Origin: Vandammella animalimorsus
GTDB lineage: Bacteria; Pseudomonadota; Gammaproteobacteria; Burkholderiales; Burkholderiaceae_C
DNA length: 64,000 bases
Assembly: GCF_002285265.1 (NCBI RefSeq)
Contig: NZ_NSJB01000009.1
Location: 1 to 64,000 of the forward strand
Direction: 5' to 3'
Position 1 is the first letter of the stretch. Every line of letters begins with the position of its first letter. Shown here piece by piece: positions 56,110 to 64,000 of the stretch. A program made the position numbers and the translations under genes. The notes beneath the pieces are model-generated. The model was not told the DNA's origin. It saw nothing but the letters and a program-made list of their open reading frames with translations, and ran no database searches.

Positions 56110-57291
56110 TCACTGCGGCGCAGGCGGCCGCTGGCGGCTGCCTGCCAGCAGCGTGGCCAGCCAGCCCAGCAGCGCGATGGCGGCCAGCACGGCCAGCGGC
56201 CCCAACGCGGCGGCCAGTGGCGCGCCCAGTTGGTTCAGGCGCAGCGAGGCCTGGATGGCCGCGGTGCTGGGCGAGGCCCAGCGCAGCCACTCCAGCCAGG
56301 GCGGCAGAGCTTCGGCCGGCCAGGTAAAGCCGGCCAGAAAGGCCAGCGGCAGGCTGGTGAACAGCACCAGATAGAGCACGCGCTCGCGGTCGGCCACCCA
56401 CAGCCCCAGCAGCGCCGCGCAGCCGACCACGGCGGGCACGAACAGGCCCAGCAGCGCCAGCGCGCCCAGCGGGTTGCCGCCGCTGGGGTAGTCGTGCCAG
56501 ACGAACATCCAGCCAAAGTAGTACAGCCCGGCCAACCAGCCGGGCAGGCAAAAGGCCAGCAGCCGCGCCAGCCAGGCGCCTGCGCTGGCGGCGGCGCGCT
56601 GCTGCTCGCGCCAGGTAGCCACCAGCATGGCGATGCCCATCAGCAGGGTTTGCTGCAGGATCAGCAGCGCCACGGCCGCCACGACGAAGCTGCCATAGCC
56701 GCCCGTGGGGTTGAACAGGGCGGCGCTGTGCAGTTGCAACGGCGCGCGGCTGGCGGCGGCCTGCGGCGCGCTTTGCCCGCCCGCCTGCAGGCGCTTGAGC
56801 TGCACCCCGGCGGCGACGGTGCCAAAGCTTTGCGCAAAGCCTTGCTGCACCTGCTTGCTCACCAGCGGGTAGCTGCCGTGGGCATAAACCGTCACATGCA
56901 CCGGCTCGCGCCGCAGCACGCTGCGCTTGAGGCCGCGCGGCAACTCGGCATAGCCGTAGATGTCGCCGCGCAGCAGGGCCTGGCGGGCCTGCTGGGCATC
57001 GGCCGTGACCAGGTTCACGGCCAGTTGCGCGCTGGCGTCGGCATAGCGCAGCAGTTGGCGCGTCAGGCCATCGGCCTCGGGCACGACGATGGCCACGGGC
57101 ACGCGCTGCACCACCTGCGCGCTGTAAAACCAGGGGTAGAAAAAGCTGTAGAACAGCGGCCCGCCCACCACCAGCATCAACACGCCCTGGTCGCGGAGCA
57201 TGGCGCGCAGCGCCGCCAGCCAGTGGGCGATAAAGCCCTGGCGCGGCGCGGCGTCCTCGGGGTGGGTGAGAGGTGTTGTGGGCCGGGCCAT
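56110..57291 (-). CDS. ABC-2 type exporter permease
   Basis: 393 residues. One N-terminal helix (MLVVGGPLFYSFFYPWFY, about 39-56), a periplasmic domain (about 60-200) and five helices at the C-terminus (FVVAAVALLILQQTLLMGIA; FTWPAEALPPWLEWLRWASP) give the ABC2_membrane_3 / YhhJ-YbhR layout. These permeases form a heterodimeric channel with the neighbouring gene and need a separate ATPase. It begins 1 base after the neighbouring permease stop and ends the exporter operon, with 122 bases to the LRR gene start. Substrate unknown; relatives export drugs, cationic compounds or other small molecules through a TolC-type pore. Confidence 0.88.
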   Translation of the reverse strand: MARPTTPLTHPEDAAPRQGFIAHWLAALRAMLRDQGVLMLVVGGPLFYSFFYPWFYSAQVVQRVPVAIVVPEADGLTRQLLRYADASAQLAVNLVTADAQQARQALLRGDIYGYAELPRGLKRSVLRREPVHVTVYAHGSYPLVSKQVQQGFAQSFGTVAAGVQLKRLQAGGQSAPQAAASRAPLQLHSAALFNPTGGYGSFVVAAVALLILQQTLLMGIAMLVATWREQQRAAASAGAWLARLLAFCLPGWLAGLYYFGWMFVWHDYPSGGNPLGALALLGLFVPAVVGCAALLGLWVADRERVLYLVLFTSLPLAFLAGFTWPAEALPPWLEWLRWASPSTAAIQASLRLNQLGAPLAAALGPLAVLAAIALLGWLATLLAGSRQRPPAPQ

Positions 57292-57292
57292 C

Positions 57293-58546
57293 TCAGCGCC
57301 CTCCCCACAAGGCCGGGCGCGGCAAGGCCCAGCGCAAGGCCAGCGCGCCCAAGATCAGGCCCAGCAGGCAGGCCAGCCATAGGCCGCTGACGACCGGCAG
57401 GCTTTGCGCGATGTCCGCGCCCATTTGCAATTGCTCGATTTGCAGGCGGATGTAGTGCGTGTAGGGCATGGCCGTGGCCCAGGCGTGGGCGCCGGCGCTC
57501 ATGGCCAGCAGCGGAAAGCCCACGCCGCTGAAGGCGAAGGCGGGCGCGGCCAGCAGGCCCGAGAGTGACAGCGCCGTGCGCAGCGAGCGGGTGGCCGCCG
57601 CCAGCAGGCCGCCGATCACCAGGCTGGCCGCCACCAGCGAGGCCAGCGCCAGCAGCACCAAGGCCAGGCTGCCAGCGGCCTGCCAGCCGCGCCATTGCGT
57701 CAAATACAGCATGCCCGCCATGCCCACCAGCGACAGCGACAACCAGGCCGGGGCGAGCTTGCCGGCCAGCGCGCAGGCGATGGCCCACCAGCGCGGCAGG
57801 CCCGGCCCGGCCGCTACGGCCACGGTGGGTGCAGCGGGTGCAGCGGGTGCACTGGGCACAGCGGGCGGCGCGGGCAGCAGCCAGTCGCCCAGGCTGCGGT
57901 CGCGCAATTCGCGCCCGACCGTCCAGGCCCCGGCGGTCATGGCCAGCACGTGCAGCAGCGCGGGGATCAGCGCCAGGGCCAGAAAGGCCTCGTAATTGCC
58001 CGAGGGGTTGAACAGCGGCCTCAGCTCCAGCGTGAGCGGTTCGCGCCAGATGGGCAGGGCCTGGGCGGGCGTGCCGCGCTTGGCGCTGGCCTGCATCTCC
58101 AGGCCGGCGCTCAAGGTGCCGACGACCTGGCGCACATCGCGCTCGATCAGGCCCGAGTGCGTGCCCAGCTGGGCGTTGTGCAGCAGCGTCAGCGCCGCGC
58201 CCTGGCCTTGCTGGATGTGCTGCTGCGTGTGGCGGGGGATGTGCAGCACGGCATAGACCTGCATGGCTTGCAGGGCCTGCTGCGCCTGGACGGCGCTGTG
58301 CACCGGCTCGGCCAGCCTCAGCCCGGGGCTGGCTTGCAGCATGCGCTGCAACTGGCGCGCCAGCGCGCCTGCGTCCTCATTCCACACGGCGATGGGCAGG
58401 CCGCGCGGCAGGCCCGCCGAGAAGGTGGCGCACAGCAGCGCCACGGCCAGGGCCGGCACCCAGGTGAGCATGGCGCTATCCCAGGGGCGGCGGCGCAGCA
58501 GGCGCAGCTCGCGCCGCAGGCTGGGCCAGAACGCGGCCATGCTCAC
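57293..58546 (-). CDS. ABC-2 type exporter permease
   Basis: 417 residues from a GTG at 58546 that overlaps the adaptor stop (GTGA) and has AGAGG upstream; the ATG two codons later is equally possible. Layout as in its neighbour: helix near residues 27-45, a periplasmic domain with LPRGLPIAVWNEDAGALARQ, then RPLFNPSGNYEAFLALALIP and five C-terminal helices. A Pro/Ala insert ([20 protein letters not shown]) separates helices 2 and 3. It pairs with the following permease. No ATP-binding motif is present in either. Confidence 0.88.
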   Translation of the reverse strand: MSMAAFWPSLRRELRLLRRRPWDSAMLTWVPALAVALLCATFSAGLPRGLPIAVWNEDAGALARQLQRMLQASPGLRLAEPVHSAVQAQQALQAMQVYAVLHIPRHTQQHIQQGQGAALTLLHNAQLGTHSGLIERDVRQVVGTLSAGLEMQASAKRGTPAQALPIWREPLTLELRPLFNPSGNYEAFLALALIPALLHVLAMTAGAWTVGRELRDRSLGDWLLPAPPAVPSAPAAPAAPTVAVAAGPGLPRWWAIACALAGKLAPAWLSLSLVGMAGMLYLTQWRGWQAAGSLALVLLALASLVAASLVIGGLLAAATRSLRTALSLSGLLAAPAFAFSGVGFPLLAMSAGAHAWATAMPYTHYIRLQIEQLQMGADIAQSLPVVSGLWLACLLGLILGALALRWALPRPALWGGR

Positions 58547-59559
58547 AGCGCCTCTTGCAGCACCACGCTCATGCCGGGGCGGGCGCCTTCGATGGGTTTG
58601 AGCGGGCGGGCGCGCACCTCAAAGGTGCGGGCGTCGAAGCCCTGGCTGGCGCGGGTGGCGCGCCAGGTGGCAAAGTCCGGCAGCACGCCCAGGAAGTACA
58701 CCTCGAACGTCACGCGCTGCCCGCCCAGCGCGGGCAGCGCCGCCTCGAAGCGGCTGCCCTTGGCAAAGCGTTGCAGCAGGTCTTCGCGCACGTTGAGCAC
58801 CACCCACTGGTCGCTCAAGTCTGCCACGGTGACCACGGCCACGCCCTGCGGCGACAGCTCGCCCTCCTTGGCCAGCACCTTGGCCACCTCGCCGGCGATG
58901 GGGCTGGCCAGCCGGGTTTCGGCCTGCGCCACCTGGGCCTCGGCCAGCACGGCCTGCACCTGCCGCGCCTGGGCGGCGGCGGCGGCGCGGTCCTCGCTGC
59001 GCGCGCCCTCGCGCGCCAGTTGGTACTGGGCCTGCGCGGCCTGGGCCTGGGCGCGGCTGGTGCGGGCGTTGGCGCGCGCCTCGTCGCGCTTTTGCGCCGC
59101 CACCAGCCCTTGCGCGTACAGGCTTTGCACGCGCTGGTAAGAGGTTTCGGCCAGCTCGGCGGCGGCCACGGCGCGCTGCCATTGCAGGCGCGCCATTTCG
59201 ATCTCCTGCGGCCTGGCGCCGTGCTCGGCCTTCTCGGCCTGGGCCTGGGCGGCCTGCCCGGCGGCCTCGGCCTGGGCGATCTTGGCGCGCACCTCGGGGC
59301 TGTCCATCTCGATCAGCAGATCGCCCGCGGCGATGCTCTGGCCTTCGCGCACCAGCACCTTGGCAATGCGCGCGGTGATCTTGGGGGCGATGTCCACCTC
59401 GCGCACTTCCAACTGGCCTTGCAGGTACAGCGGCGCGGGCTGGGCGGCGCGCCAAAAGCCCCAGGCGACGAAGGCCAGCACGGCCAGAGCGACGATGGCG
59501 CTCAACAGGCCACGCAGCAAGGAGCGTGGGGCGGCGGGGGCAGGGGCGGAAGTGGTCAT
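58543..59559 (-). CDS. HlyD-type periplasmic adaptor (membrane fusion protein)
   Basis: 338 residues from the ATG at 59559. One N-terminal membrane helix ([19 protein letters not shown], about 18-36), a biotinyl-lipoyl half [20 protein letters not shown], then [20 protein letters not shown], a long alpha-helical hairpin with heptad character (about 85-205), the second lipoyl half [20 protein letters not shown], and a beta-barrel. It bridges the inner-membrane permeases to the outer-membrane factor. It sits 41 bases after the outer-membrane gene and overlaps the first permease by 4 bases. Confidence 0.92.
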   Translation of the reverse strand: MTTSAPAPAAPRSLLRGLLSAIVALAVLAFVAWGFWRAAQPAPLYLQGQLEVREVDIAPKITARIAKVLVREGQSIAAGDLLIEMDSPEVRAKIAQAEAAGQAAQAQAEKAEHGARPQEIEMARLQWQRAVAAAELAETSYQRVQSLYAQGLVAAQKRDEARANARTSRAQAQAAQAQYQLAREGARSEDRAAAAAQARQVQAVLAEAQVAQAETRLASPIAGEVAKVLAKEGELSPQGVAVVTVADLSDQWVVLNVREDLLQRFAKGSRFEAALPALGGQRVTFEVYFLGVLPDFATWRATRASQGFDARTFEVRARPLKPIEGARPGMSVVLQEAL

Positions 59560-59600
59560 GGGGCAAAGAGGCAATCGGGGGGCATGCGGGCCGGGGCGGC

Positions 59601-61094
59601 TCAAGGCGTATCGGGCAGGAGCTGGATATCGGCCTGCTGCTGATAGCGCGGGAACTGCTCGCCCTGGCCGCTGCTCTCCAGCAACGCCGCCAGGGCCTTG
59701 ACGTATTGGTTGGCGCTTTGGGCGCGCTCGGTCTGCACCTTGGCCAATTGCAATTGCGCGTCCATCAAATCCAGCGCGGTGCTGGTGCCCGCGCGCAGCC
59801 CGGCCTGGCGCAGGCGCAGCAGCTCCTGGGCCAGTTGCTGCTGGTCTTGCTGGGCCAGGTAGCGCGTGCGCGCGTGCTCGGCATCCAGCCAGTGCTTTTC
59901 CACCAGCAGGGCGATGTCCTGCAGCGCCTGGCGCTGGCTGTGCTCGGCCTGCTGCACCTGCTGGTGGGCGGCCTGCGCCAGCTGGCGGTGGTCGATGCCG
60001 TCCCACAGCGTCCAGCGCAGCGCCACGCCAGCCACCCAGCTGGGCTTGCCCGAGCTGGGCAACTCATGATTGGCAAAGGCCAGCACGGTGGGCTTGCGCC
60101 GCGCCTGCTGGGCATCGTGCAGGGCCTGGGCCTGGCCGCGCTTGGCCTGGATCTTGTCCAGCCCCGGATGCTGGCGCTGCGCTGCCGCGATGAATTGCGC
60201 CAGCGGCGGCAGCGGCTGCGATTGCACGAACAGCGGCGTGCTCAGGCGCAGCGGCCCCGGGTTGCCGATGCTGTTTTGCAAGGCCGCCTGGGCCAGCCGG
60301 GCGGCATCGCGCGCCTGCGCCGCCTGCTGCGTGGCATCGGCCAGCGCGCTGCGCGCCTGCAGGCGCTCGACGTGGGCGATCACGCCGGCCTGCTCCATGC
60401 GCTGTGCGGCCAGGTCGTGCTCGCGCACGGCCTGCAGGGCGCGCTCGCGCAGCGTGGCGGCGCGCTCGGCCAGCTGGGCGTCGAAGTAGCGCTCGGTCAG
60501 CTGGCGCTGCAGGCTGGCAGCAGCCAGGCTGGCATCGGCGGCGGCCTCTTGTTCGGCCGCCTCCAGCCCATGGCGCAGCGCCTGGGTCAGCCCGCCGGTG
60601 TAGAGCGGCCAGACGCCCGAGATGCTGGCCGTGGCGCGCTCGTCGCGGCGGCGCAGCGCGTAGCTGTCCGGGATGGCGGGCAGCCCGGCTGCGGCCGGGC
60701 CCATGGCGTGCGCCACATCGCCGGGCAACTGCGCCAGCGCGCCGGCCACGGCCTGGCGGAAGCTGCCCAGCCCCAGATCGGCATTGACGGAATAGGCATA
60801 GCCCGAGGCCTGCAAGGCCAGCGACGGCCGGCCCAGGCCCTGCATGCCGGCGCGGCGCAGCCGGGCGCTGTCGAGCTGGGCCTGGCTGGCGGCCAGCTGC
60901 GACGAATGGCGCAGCTGCAGCGCCTGGGCCTGCTCCAGGCTCAGGGCCTGGCTGGGCGCTGGCGCTGGCGCTGGTGCTGGTGCTGGCGTTGCCTGCGGCG
61001 CTTTCGGCGCGGCGGTGTGGGCAGGCGATGCAGGCGGCGCTGCCTGCGCCGCAAGGCAGAACAGCACGCTGGAGGCAAACAGGCGGCAACGCAT
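59601..61094 (-). CDS. TolC-family outer-membrane efflux protein
   Basis: 497 residues from the ATG at 61094. Signal peptide [18 protein letters not shown], then an Ala/Pro spacer ([15 protein letters not shown]), and two OEP repeats with helical hairpins: [20 protein letters not shown] through [20 protein letters not shown], and [20 protein letters not shown] through [20 protein letters not shown]. It makes the outer-membrane duct of a tripartite exporter with the adaptor and two ABC-2 permeases downstream. It is the first gene of the operon and diverges from pyrC, 129 bases between starts. Confidence 0.92.
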   Translation of the reverse strand: MRCRLFASSVLFCLAAQAAPPASPAHTAAPKAPQATPAPAPAPAPAPSQALSLEQAQALQLRHSSQLAASQAQLDSARLRRAGMQGLGRPSLALQASGYAYSVNADLGLGSFRQAVAGALAQLPGDVAHAMGPAAAGLPAIPDSYALRRRDERATASISGVWPLYTGGLTQALRHGLEAAEQEAAADASLAAASLQRQLTERYFDAQLAERAATLRERALQAVREHDLAAQRMEQAGVIAHVERLQARSALADATQQAAQARDAARLAQAALQNSIGNPGPLRLSTPLFVQSQPLPPLAQFIAAAQRQHPGLDKIQAKRGQAQALHDAQQARRKPTVLAFANHELPSSGKPSWVAGVALRWTLWDGIDHRQLAQAAHQQVQQAEHSQRQALQDIALLVEKHWLDAEHARTRYLAQQDQQQLAQELLRLRQAGLRAGTSTALDLMDAQLQLAKVQTERAQSANQYVKALAALLESSGQGEQFPRYQQQADIQLLPDTP

Positions 61095-61223
61095 GGCAGG
61101 GCTCGTGGGGGAAATATTGCAGTGGGCCGGGCAAGCGATGATACTGCGCGCCTTGCGCGCGGCGCAGCCGGGCCGCGCGCCATGTTTCATGATTGCAGCC
61201 GCGCTGCTTATTCCCCCCTTGCG

Positions 61224-62285
61224 ATGACCACATTGACCATCACCCGCCCCGACGACTGGCACCTGCACCTGCGCGATGGCGCGGCGCTGCACACCACGGT
61301 GGCGCATGCCGCGGCGCAGTTTGGCCGCGCCATCGTCATGCCCAACCTGCGCCCGCCCGTGACCGATGCGGCCCAGGCGCTGGCCTACCGCGAGCGCATT
61401 CTGGATGCGCTGCAACAGGTGGCCCCGGGCTCGACGTTCGAGCCGCTGATGACGCTGTACCTGACCGACCGCACCACGCCCGAGACCATCCGCAGCGCCA
61501 AGGCCCAGGGCCTGCCGGCCTGCAAGCTGTACCCGGCCGGCGCCACCACCAACAGCGACGCGGGCGTGACCGCGCTGCGCAACATCTACCCGGCGCTGCA
61601 GGCCATGCAGGAGGTGGGCATGGTGCTGCTGGTGCATGGCGAGGTGACAGACCCCGAGGTGGACCTGTTCGACCGCGAGGCGGTGTTCATCGAGCGCCAG
61701 CTCATGCCGCTGCGGCAAGACTTCCCCGAGCTGAAGATCGTCATGGAGCACATCACCACGCGGGATGCCGCGCAGTACGTGGCCGAGGCCGATCAGCGCC
61801 TGGCCGCGACCATCACCGCGCACCACCTGCTCTACAACCGCAACGCGATCTTCCTGGGCGGCGTGCGGCCGCACTACTACTGCCTGCCGGTGCTCAAGCG
61901 CGAAGTCCACCGCCAGGCGCTGCTGCAGGCGGCCACCTCAGGCAACCCCAGGTTTTTCCTCGGTACCGACAGCGCCCCGCACGCCGCGCCCCTGAAGGAG
62001 GCGGCCGTGGGCTGCGCCGGCTGCTACACCGCCGCCGCCGCCATCGAGCTGTATGCCGAGGCCTTCGAGCAGGCCGGCGCGCTCGATCGCCTCGAAGGCT
62101 TCGCCGCCTTTCATGGCGCAGACTTCTACGGCCTGCCGCGCAACAGCGAGCGCATCACGCTGCACAAGCGCAGCTGGCAGATGCCCGAGGCCTACCCCTA
62201 CGTCGAGACCGTGCTCAAGCCCCTGCGCGCCGGCGAGGCCATGGCCTGGCACAGCGCGCCGGCGGCCACATCGGCAGCCGGTTGA
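61224..62285 (+). CDS. pyrC: Dihydroorotase (class II, PyrC)
   Basis: 353 residues from the ATG at 61224 ([20 protein letters not shown]). Zn ligands HLHLRD near residues 14-19, the carboxylated lysine in [18 protein letters not shown] near 103, [20 protein letters not shown], then EHITTRDAA and [13 protein letters not shown] (catalytic Asp) complete the set for a type II dihydroorotase of about 345 residues. It catalyses ring closure of carbamoyl aspartate in pyrimidine synthesis. Monocistronic by its setting: it diverges from the exporter operon and is followed by a GC-rich hairpin before gspE. Confidence 0.96.
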   Translation: MTTLTITRPDDWHLHLRDGAALHTTVAHAAAQFGRAIVMPNLRPPVTDAAQALAYRERILDALQQVAPGSTFEPLMTLYLTDRTTPETIRSAKAQGLPACKLYPAGATTNSDAGVTALRNIYPALQAMQEVGMVLLVHGEVTDPEVDLFDREAVFIERQLMPLRQDFPELKIVMEHITTRDAAQYVAEADQRLAATITAHHLLYNRNAIFLGGVRPHYYCLPVLKREVHRQALLQAATSGNPRFFLGTDSAPHAAPLKEAAVGCAGCYTAAAAIELYAEAFEQAGALDRLEGFAAFHGADFYGLPRNSERITLHKRSWQMPEAYPYVETVLKPLRAGEAMAWHSAPAATSAAG

Positions 62286-62346
62286 GCCCCTGCCGATGGC
62301 AGCCTGACGGGCGCGCCGCCGCCCGCACACGCAGGCGCGCCGGCCA

Positions 62347-62367
62347 CCGCCCGGCAGGGCCGGGCGG
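62347..62367. repeat. GC-rich hairpin between pyrC and gspE
   Basis: CCGCCCGGC, AGG loop and GCCGGGCGG form a perfect 9-bp stem, 61 bases after the pyrC stop. No T run follows, so it could be a factor-dependent terminator or pause site; TATACAAT at 62372-62379 just after it may be the -10 element of gspE. Confidence 0.45.
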
Positions 62368-62421
62368 CGCTTATACAATGCCCGCTGCATTTGCTCCCAC
62401 CGCCTTTTCTTCGAGCTGCCC

Positions 62422-64000
62422 GTGTCCCTGACTGCCACTGCCGCCCCCCTCTCCCCCCAAGCCGCCCAGCCCGGCCAACGCCGCCTGGGCGAATTGCTGG
62501 TGCAGGCCGGCAAGCTCGGGCCGCGCGATCTGGAGCGCGCGCTGGCGGCGCAGCAGGAGATGGGCGGCATGCTCGGGCGCGTGCTGGTGCGCCTGGGCGT
62601 GGTCTCCGAAGCCGACCTGATGCCGGTGCTGGCCGGCCAGCTGCAGGTGCCGCTGGCCACCGCTGCCGATTACCCGGAGCAGCCGCTGGAAGTGCCCGGC
62701 CTGGCGCCGGGCTTTTTGCGCACCCACAACGCCTTTGCGCTCTGGCAGCGCGAGGACAGCCTGGGTGTGGCCCTGGCCGTGCCGCAGGACGGCTTCGTGC
62801 GCAAGGCCCTGCAGCTGGCCACAGGCCTGCAGATCGTGCCGCACCTGGGGCTGGAGAGCGACATCGAGCGCGCGCTGGACCAGGCCGAGGCCGCCGCCCA
62901 GCAGGCCGAGCAGGAGGCCAGCGCCGACGACCTGCTCGGCGGCCTGGATGCGGCCGATTTCGTCGAGCACCTCAAGGACCTGGCCAGCGAGGCGCCAGTC
63001 ATCAAGCTGGTCAACACCATCATTGGCCGCGTCATCGACCTGCGCGCCTCGGACATCCACCTGGAGCCGTTCGAGGACGGCCTGCACGTGCGCTACCGCG
63101 TCGATGGCGTGATCAACGTGGCCGAGATCATCGCGCCGCGCCTGGCGCCGGCCGTGGGCTCGCGCGTGAAGCTGCTGGCGCACCTGGACATCGCCGAGCG
63201 CCGCCTGCCGCAGGACGGGCGCATCAAGACCCGCGTCAAGGGCCGCGAGCTGGACTTGCGCGTCTCCACCGTGCCCACGGTGTATGGCGAGAGCATCGTC
63301 ATGCGCGTGCTCGACCGCGCCAGCGTGCGCCTGAATCTGGACGACATGGGTTTTGCCCCCGACACGCTGGCGCGCTTCAATGAGCTGCTGGCCAAGCCGC
63401 ACGGCATCTTCCTGGTCACCGGGCCGACCGGCTCGGGCAAGACCACCACGCTCTACGCCGGCCTGGCCAAGCTCGACGCCGACAGCCAGAAAATCATCAC
63501 CGTGGAAGACCCGGTGGAATACCAGCTGGCGGGCATCAACCAGATTCAAGTCCACCCGCAGATCAACCTCACTTTTGCCAACGCGCTGCGCGCCATCCTG
63601 CGCCAGGACCCGGACATCATCATGATCGGCGAGATGCGCGACGGCGAGACGGCGCAGATCGCCGTGCAGTCCGCGCTGACGGGCCACCTGGTGCTCTCCA
63701 CCCTGCACACCAACACCGCGCCCGGCGCCATCATCCGCATGGAGGACATGGGCGTGGAGCGCTACCTCATCACTTCTTCCGTCAACGGCGTGCTGGCCCA
63801 GCGCCTGGTGCGCACGCTGTGCCCGCACTGCAAGCAGCCGCACGATCTGGCCCCGCAGGTGCTGCAGGACACGGGCCTGGCGCGCTTTGTGCAGCCAGGC
63901 CAGACGCTGTACCGCCCCGTGGGCTGCGAGCACTGCCGCGGCACGGGCTACAAGGGTCGCACCGGCATCCACGAGCTGATGGTGCTCGACGAGGTGCTGC
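62422..64000 (+). CDS. gspE: Type II secretion ATPase GspE (truncated by window edge)
   Basis: 526 codons to the window end from the GTG at 62422; an ATG at 62378 is in another frame and reaches a stop after 17 codons. N-terminal domain with LGELLVQAGKLGPRDLERAL and VLVRLGVVSEADLMPVLAGQ (GspE N-domains), then the ATPase core: SDIHLEPFEDGLHVRYRVDG, Walker A GPTGSGKTTTLY near residue 334, Asp box ITVEDPVEYQL, Walker B DPDIIMIGEMRD, His box ALTGHLVLSTLHTN, and the zinc site CPHCKQ...CEHCRGTGYKG. It powers pseudopilus assembly in type II secretion. The C-terminus is missing. A pilus-type PilB is less likely because of the CxxC spacing. Confidence 0.93.
   Translation, partial: MSLTATAAPLSPQAAQPGQRRLGELLVQAGKLGPRDLERALAAQQEMGGMLGRVLVRLGVVSEADLMPVLAGQLQVPLATAADYPEQPLEVPGLAPGFLRTHNAFALWQREDSLGVALAVPQDGFVRKALQLATGLQIVPHLGLESDIERALDQAEAAAQQAEQEASADDLLGGLDAADFVEHLKDLASEAPVIKLVNTIIGRVIDLRASDIHLEPFEDGLHVRYRVDGVINVAEIIAPRLAPAVGSRVKLLAHLDIAERRLPQDGRIKTRVKGRELDLRVSTVPTVYGESIVMRVLDRASVRLNLDDMGFAPDTLARFNELLAKPHGIFLVTGPTGSGKTTTLYAGLAKLDADSQKIITVEDPVEYQLAGINQIQVHPQINLTFANALRAILRQDPDIIMIGEMRDGETAQIAVQSALTGHLVLSTLHTNTAPGAIIRMEDMGVERYLITSSVNGVLAQRLVRTLCPHCKQPHDLAPQVLQDTGLARFVQPGQTLYRPVGCEHCRGTGYKGRTGIHELMVLDEVL

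Overview
The window is a GC-rich stretch (roughly two thirds G+C by eye) of a Gram-negative chromosome. It is almost certainly a betaproteobacterium of the Comamonadaceae type (Burkholderiales). Pointers are the str-operon protein sequences, a small general porin of the Omp32 type, an intracellular polyhydroxyalkanoate depolymerase, LPS/Kdo genes (kdsD, kdsC, lptC), RsxB and GspE. The species cannot be named from the sequence alone. I saw no rRNA, tRNA, CRISPR array, integrase or transposase.

Layout. 1-3.5 kb: the str operon on the minus strand (rpsL, rpsG, fusA, start of tuf). 3.8-10.5 kb: yraN and rsmI diverge from a shared CATG, then come ileS, an unknown membrane protein and mtfA. 10.6-17.0 kb: one minus-strand gene for a 2121-residue modular surface protein with near-identical internal repeats and a CTERM-like tail. 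17.5-21.0 kb: superoxide dismutase, a YqaA-like protein, then a small envelope-stress set (frameshifted DUF1328 gene, DUF883 protein, BON lipoprotein). 21.1-25.4 kb: an Lrp/AsnC regulator divergent from a class III aminotransferase, followed by an FAD amino-acid oxidoreductase and an SDR enzyme. 25.5-30.6 kb: lptC, kdsC and kdsD (Kdo and LPS export), then pgi and tal (central sugar phosphates).

30.6-33.3 kb holds a broken AI-2E-type transporter gene, with an in-frame amber codon and a frameshift, fused to sensory domains and ending in hexapeptide repeats. 33.4-39.7 kb is a complete dipeptide-type ABC importer (SBP, two permeases, two ATPases). A porin, a Bcr/CflA drug exporter, a PHA depolymerase with a histone-like tail and an RsxB-type ferredoxin follow. 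Next is a coupled pair: a periplasmic molybdopterin-fold-like protein with no cysteine in the mature part, and a sensor kinase with Gln at the phospho-acceptor position. After a MITE-like inverted repeat come asparaginase, rsmD, an M16 protease pair and, divergently, ftsY.

54.3-61.1 kb: a plant-type leucine-rich-repeat surface protein with a second CTERM-like tail, then an exporter operon (outer-membrane factor, adaptor, two ABC-2 permeases) without an ATPase gene. The window ends with pyrC and the start of gspE.

The most noteworthy signals are the degenerate sensor pair (45.3-47.6 kb), IleRS missing three of four zinc-ligand cysteines, the doubly broken AI-2E/GAF gene, the repeat-expanded surface protein and its CTERM partner, the basic tail on the PHA depolymerase, and the ATPase-less exporter.
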